A DNA stretch of 64,000 nt from Paraphysoderma sedebokerense (lineage: Eukaryota; Blastocladiomycota; Physodermatomycetes; Physodermatales; Physodermataceae), in the NCBI GenBank assembly GCA_025602915.1, contig JAHLJZ010000005.1, positions 1-64,000 of the forward strand. Reading direction: 5' to 3'. The translations under genes were made by a program, and so were the position numbers. Positions within the stretch are counted from its first letter, which is position 1; every line of letters begins with the position of its first letter. This document shows, piece after piece, positions 60,470 to 64,000 of the stretch. Below the pieces are notes generated by a model that was given only the letters and a program-made list of their open reading frames with translations, searched no databases and was not told the origin of the DNA.

Positions 60470-63437
60470 TTAAGTTTCGCATATTCCTGTGCAGCCAATC
60501 AACACATTACCGCCGAACCGTTCTTTCCAATACTTGCTTAGTTCTCTTACATCTTTGACCTCACTAAAGGTGATTCCTCCGCCAACCATAAATATGATGA
60601 CAACTTTATTGTTCAATGGATTCGGAGGTGTTGACGAGTTTGCAGAAGGTGGAGAAAGCGGAGAGCCAGGAGTTGACAGTAGTCTGTGTTGAATGCGATG
60701 AAAGATGTCAGGGAGGCAAAAGAAAATCCTTAAGAAGGAACTCAGCTTTGAACTTACCCCGCGAATCCACCCAAGTATCCCTTCAACATGTTACCCAGCT
60801 CCGTGTCGCTCTTTCCGCCGACATACTTTAAATCATTTGAGAGTTGTGACCATGATACAGCCGGAGAGTTTGATTCGATCGTACCAAATAAATCGCTTAG
60901 AACTGATCGAATAAGCGGAGTGTACGAGGAGGTACTTGAAACTGTATTGTCAGGCGTTTGAAGATTTCTACAAAAATAAAAGCAGAGGAAGGAGTAGGGA
61001 CCGGGGAAATTAGAAAACTAGGATCTAGTATTTAGCGCAATTTGAGCTTTACAAAGAATGAACAACTTTACCTGTAAACAGTCAATCCGGCCTTCGATCT
61101 TGCTTTCGCAACTTCGTCCAATATTGAGAAATACCATCGTAAATAATCGCAAGCTATGACGTATAATTTCTTTTGAACCGGGTTCAGATCGGATGTAGGA
61201 TCTAAATCCAATGTATCATCGTCTAAGTCCCACCCACTTTCTCCATCATCCGCATTCCCTGTTTCTTGGACCACTTCGTCTACATTCAAGGCATCGTTCT
61301 TCTTTTTGTTACTTCCGTCCTCATCGTCTTGGTTTTCCGACAAAATGATATTTGATTTTTCGCCCACTTCCCTCACAATACCTCTTGCCAACAACGAGAC
61401 CAACACTTCTTTTAGTTGTTCTCCTTCATCGTTAATCAATTTATCCCCCAAAAACGAATACACCATTTCCAAGACTTTAAGGAAACTAGACACAGGGTAT
61501 TTGGATTTTGATTCGACTGAAAAAGGGAACAGAGATGTTACTTGATTTTTCAAAGTTCCAATCGGATCAGAACACTCTGAAGATGAAAGGGAAAGAAGAA
61601 GTATTTTTTCTAGGGACTGAAACGACTCATAGTTTTGATTTTGACTGCAAGGAAACAAATCAATCGATTGACATCAATATCTCTGATTCCGTGAAAACAT
61701 TCAGAAGAACAATGTGTGAACATACCTTTCATTCAAACATTCCACGACCCCCTGTATGACTTCCAACAACTTCCCTCCTTTCTCTAACGAGTTATCCGGA
61801 TCAGAAGAAACAAAGCCTGTCAATAGCTTCGTCAATTGATTCAAACTGACTTTTCCCAATATTCTCGGTAGTTTGACAGGCGACGCATGAGACGTTATCA
61901 AATCAATGATTCGAGAGCTAAAAAGTCGAACGTTCAGCTTTACTTTTGAAAACATCTGAGTATTAAGTCGAGCAAACAAACCGAACAGAAGTCAACGAAT
62001 CTTTTTGCGGAAGGTTTATCATGTCATCGAATAAATTAATAATCTGAGGATCTTGATGATGTCTAAGGGAGACTGTGCGGAAATATGCGAAAAACGTGTT
62101 GGCCAACATAAATTGTCAATTCATTAGGAATATTACGTACCACGCATATGAGGATCCGACAAGGACGCTGATAAAATTTTCCGGGACGAATCATCAATAA
62201 GTGGATCAAGCGAAATATACACCTCCGATCCCCGTCTTTCCTCGTTTAATTCAGGATAAAGGTCCAGCAAGGTTTCTGTATAAGCGTCATTGCTTTTGAT
62301 TCCGTCCTTCTTGCTTTTAACTTGTCGAGGAAGTAACTTAAATATCTGATCCATCAGATTGTCGGAGTGAATATTTGGGGTGACAAGGTCTAGGCTCTAC
62401 AAATGCATAAATTGGTAAGAATTTACGGAGAGGGAGCGCGGGAATGAGAACACTGCATACTCTATCCATTAATATCAATGTCGCTTCAGCTTTGCCAGCA
62501 TCAGGAGACTGAAGTTTAAGTCGCAGATTATGCATGGTTTTCCCAACGTAGCTCGATGAAGTACCTTGTAAACGCAATTAGTTCACATCGCTAGGACTCA
62601 ATCATAGTGCACTGAATAGTATTTGATCATACCCATGGCATAGATTGAAGGAATCAAGTTCATTCCCTCAAACATGACAAACAATTCTTTCGCCAAATCG
62701 TGAAATGATTGTTGCAATGGAATAGTATCTTGCATCTGCTGAAACTTGGCCGAAGAATCTACCTGCAAGCTTTTTAGAGCCACTAGATCCTGAACTATAA
62801 AAATCCAATTCAGTGGAAGCAAATCTAGGTGAACTTCTAATGCATCTTCACTAGGTAAGACTCTCTTCATATTTTTATATCCCATCATCATCCATGATGT
62901 GATCTTGGACGTCAACAATTCAGGATCCGAGTGCTGGTCAAAACTACTGTCGATATCAACTTCGGGATCATTGATGCTGGCCAGGGTCGAAGGAGGTAAA
63001 CGTATAGGAGAAGAGACCACAATGGATACTTTGCTATAGACATCAGATGACAAAATGTGTTTTATGTGGTCCAGATAGTCCGAAATATGTGATGAGATGA
63101 GGATGAGAAGCTTGTCTGAATCAGGAACGCTGAAAACAAGGTTAAATCCGAGTCAGTATAAGGAAGTAAACACATCTATCCAAATTCCTCCGTACCTGAG
63201 TTTGTCATCATTCCTTTGGAGTGACAACTCTGACGACTTGACAATTGATTTTATATTCCAAGCGCCAGCGTCCAAGAAAACTGATAGGCCGTCAGGAAGA
63301 GATGACCGGAGAACCGCGGCGAACTGGGAGTCGATATAGACGGAAGCATCCGGTATGAGTGGGCCAACACTTTCTTCAAAAAGGACAGATGCACGGGAAA
63401 GAGGAGATTGAAAGCTAGGATGAGCAGAAGACGACAT
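60470..63437 (-). CDS. Sec1/Munc18-family protein, SCFD2-like
   Basis: About nine exons from the ATG at 63437. The family motifs run SLDLVTPNIHSDNLMDQIF (the DRxxD-x-TP-x3-H block near the middle), an acidic insert (GWDLDDDTLDLDP) and VVIIFMVGGGITFSEVKDV (the C-terminal FVVGGVTYSE block). It ends GCTGICET. The His-x-DN form of the central motif is that of SCFD2 rather than Sly1, Vps45 or Vps33. SM proteins guide SNARE assembly; SCFD2 is poorly characterised. The N-terminal Ser-rich start lacks an upstream ATG in frame, since the frame extends a little 5' without one. The last exon is assigned from the motif and a stop at 60470-60472. Confidence 0.65.
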
Positions 63438-64000
63438 CTCATCCACAGCGCAATCAATGAGTGTAATGAATTCAACTGAGCTGGTCGTCGCAGATTGTCA
63501 TTTTCGCGCTTTAGGGGAATTTGTTAAGGACATGTACCATTTTATTACTTAGTATATGATAGATCCAGTACTGGATTACTTTGAATTCGGTACCTCTATG
63601 TCAGCAATCTGGAGTACCAAAGATCAGTAAGAAAAACTTATGTGAGATAAAAATACGAATAGTATTATAATTATTTCAGCCTTTTGGTCGATAGGCTGTT
63701 ATGCTGCTAAGAAAAGAATGGACCTGAACAACTGAACATATAATCCTAATCACTGAATATAACTGTTATGCACTAAGAACTACTTATGAATTTCAATGGA
63801 GCTCTAGACATTGGAGTCATGACTTCCGAGCAATTAAGTTTAATGAACGACGAAAAATCATACGCAACTAAAACCAACAATTCATATACCTCCACATCAT
63901 TGTAATTAATCTAATAAATCAAGCAAATCTATGATATCGCTAAAAAGGATTATATCTCATAATTAATCATCATTGTCATATTACAACCAACTTTTTGAGC
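63438..64000. other. Intergenic edge of window
   Basis: AT-rich upstream region of the SCFD2-like gene. No coding or RNA feature recognised. Confidence 0.5.

Overview
The window looks like one end of a fungal nuclear chromosome or contig. It opens on a short (AACCT)n tract, which is TTAGG telomere repeat on the other strand, and then holds densely packed, intron-rich genes in both orientations. The fungal assignment rests on short GT-AG introns (mostly about 45-90 nt), a UVDE-type UV endonuclease, an Scs7-type sphingolipid hydroxylase with fused cytochrome b5, a Kre9/Knh1-type secreted protein and a Cuz1-type zinc finger/UBL protein. An RNF32-like double-RING protein, a LanC-like protein and an SCFD2-like Sec1/Munc18 protein, none of them usual in yeasts, make an early-diverging fungus plausible. 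That last step is inference.

Layout. 1-4.3 kb: telomere, a patchwork subtelomere with internal telomere motifs, an unrecognised multi-exon gene, a cluster of GC-rich hairpins and an LOR/scramblase-fold gene. 5.4-6.2 kb: a multi-pass membrane protein whose frame jumps once. 7.0-10.5 kb: intron-bearing tRNA-Ile(UAU), a YAR1-like ankyrin protein, a 78-aa membrane protein in a very tight head-to-head pair with it, and uve1. 10.9-18.5 kb: V-ATPase subunit A, scs7/FA2H, an EamA-type transporter and a UCH-type deubiquitinase. 18.7-25 kb: an unrecognised coiled-coil/Pro-rich protein, a PfkB sugar kinase with a long Ser-rich insert and a small mucin-like membrane protein. 25-27.7 kb: an accessory stretch with a small ADP-ribosyltransferase-fold protein and a diverged direct repeat on either side of it. 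27.8-36.5 kb: a PlsC acyltransferase, an SH3 surface protein, RPL5, USB1 and a CaaX-ended inositol 5-phosphatase. 36.5-46 kb: a LanC-like protein lacking its zinc ligands, an alpha/beta hydrolase, a PARN-like deadenylase, the RNF32-like RING protein and Mediator subunit 18. 46.2-52.5 kb: cuz1 and PEX1. 53.4-59.4 kb: a Kre9/KNH protein and a dipeptidyl aminopeptidase. 59.7-63.4 kb: tRNA-His and the SCFD2-like protein.

Most genes are ordinary housekeeping genes: RNA processing (usb1, PARN, med18), ribosome biogenesis (rpl5, yar1), membrane lipid metabolism (scs7, PlsC, 5-phosphatase), acidification and secretion (vma1, DPAP, SCFD2-like), proteostasis (uch, cuz1) and peroxisomes (pex1). Adjacent genes do not form an obvious pathway. 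Several exon models were assembled by hand: splice sites were read from the sequence and the summed exon lengths are divisible by three. The unusual material is the subtelomere, the ADP-ribosyltransferase-like locus, the degenerate LanC-like protein, very small exons, introns placed directly after the start codon, and a CACGTG box in front of several unrelated genes.
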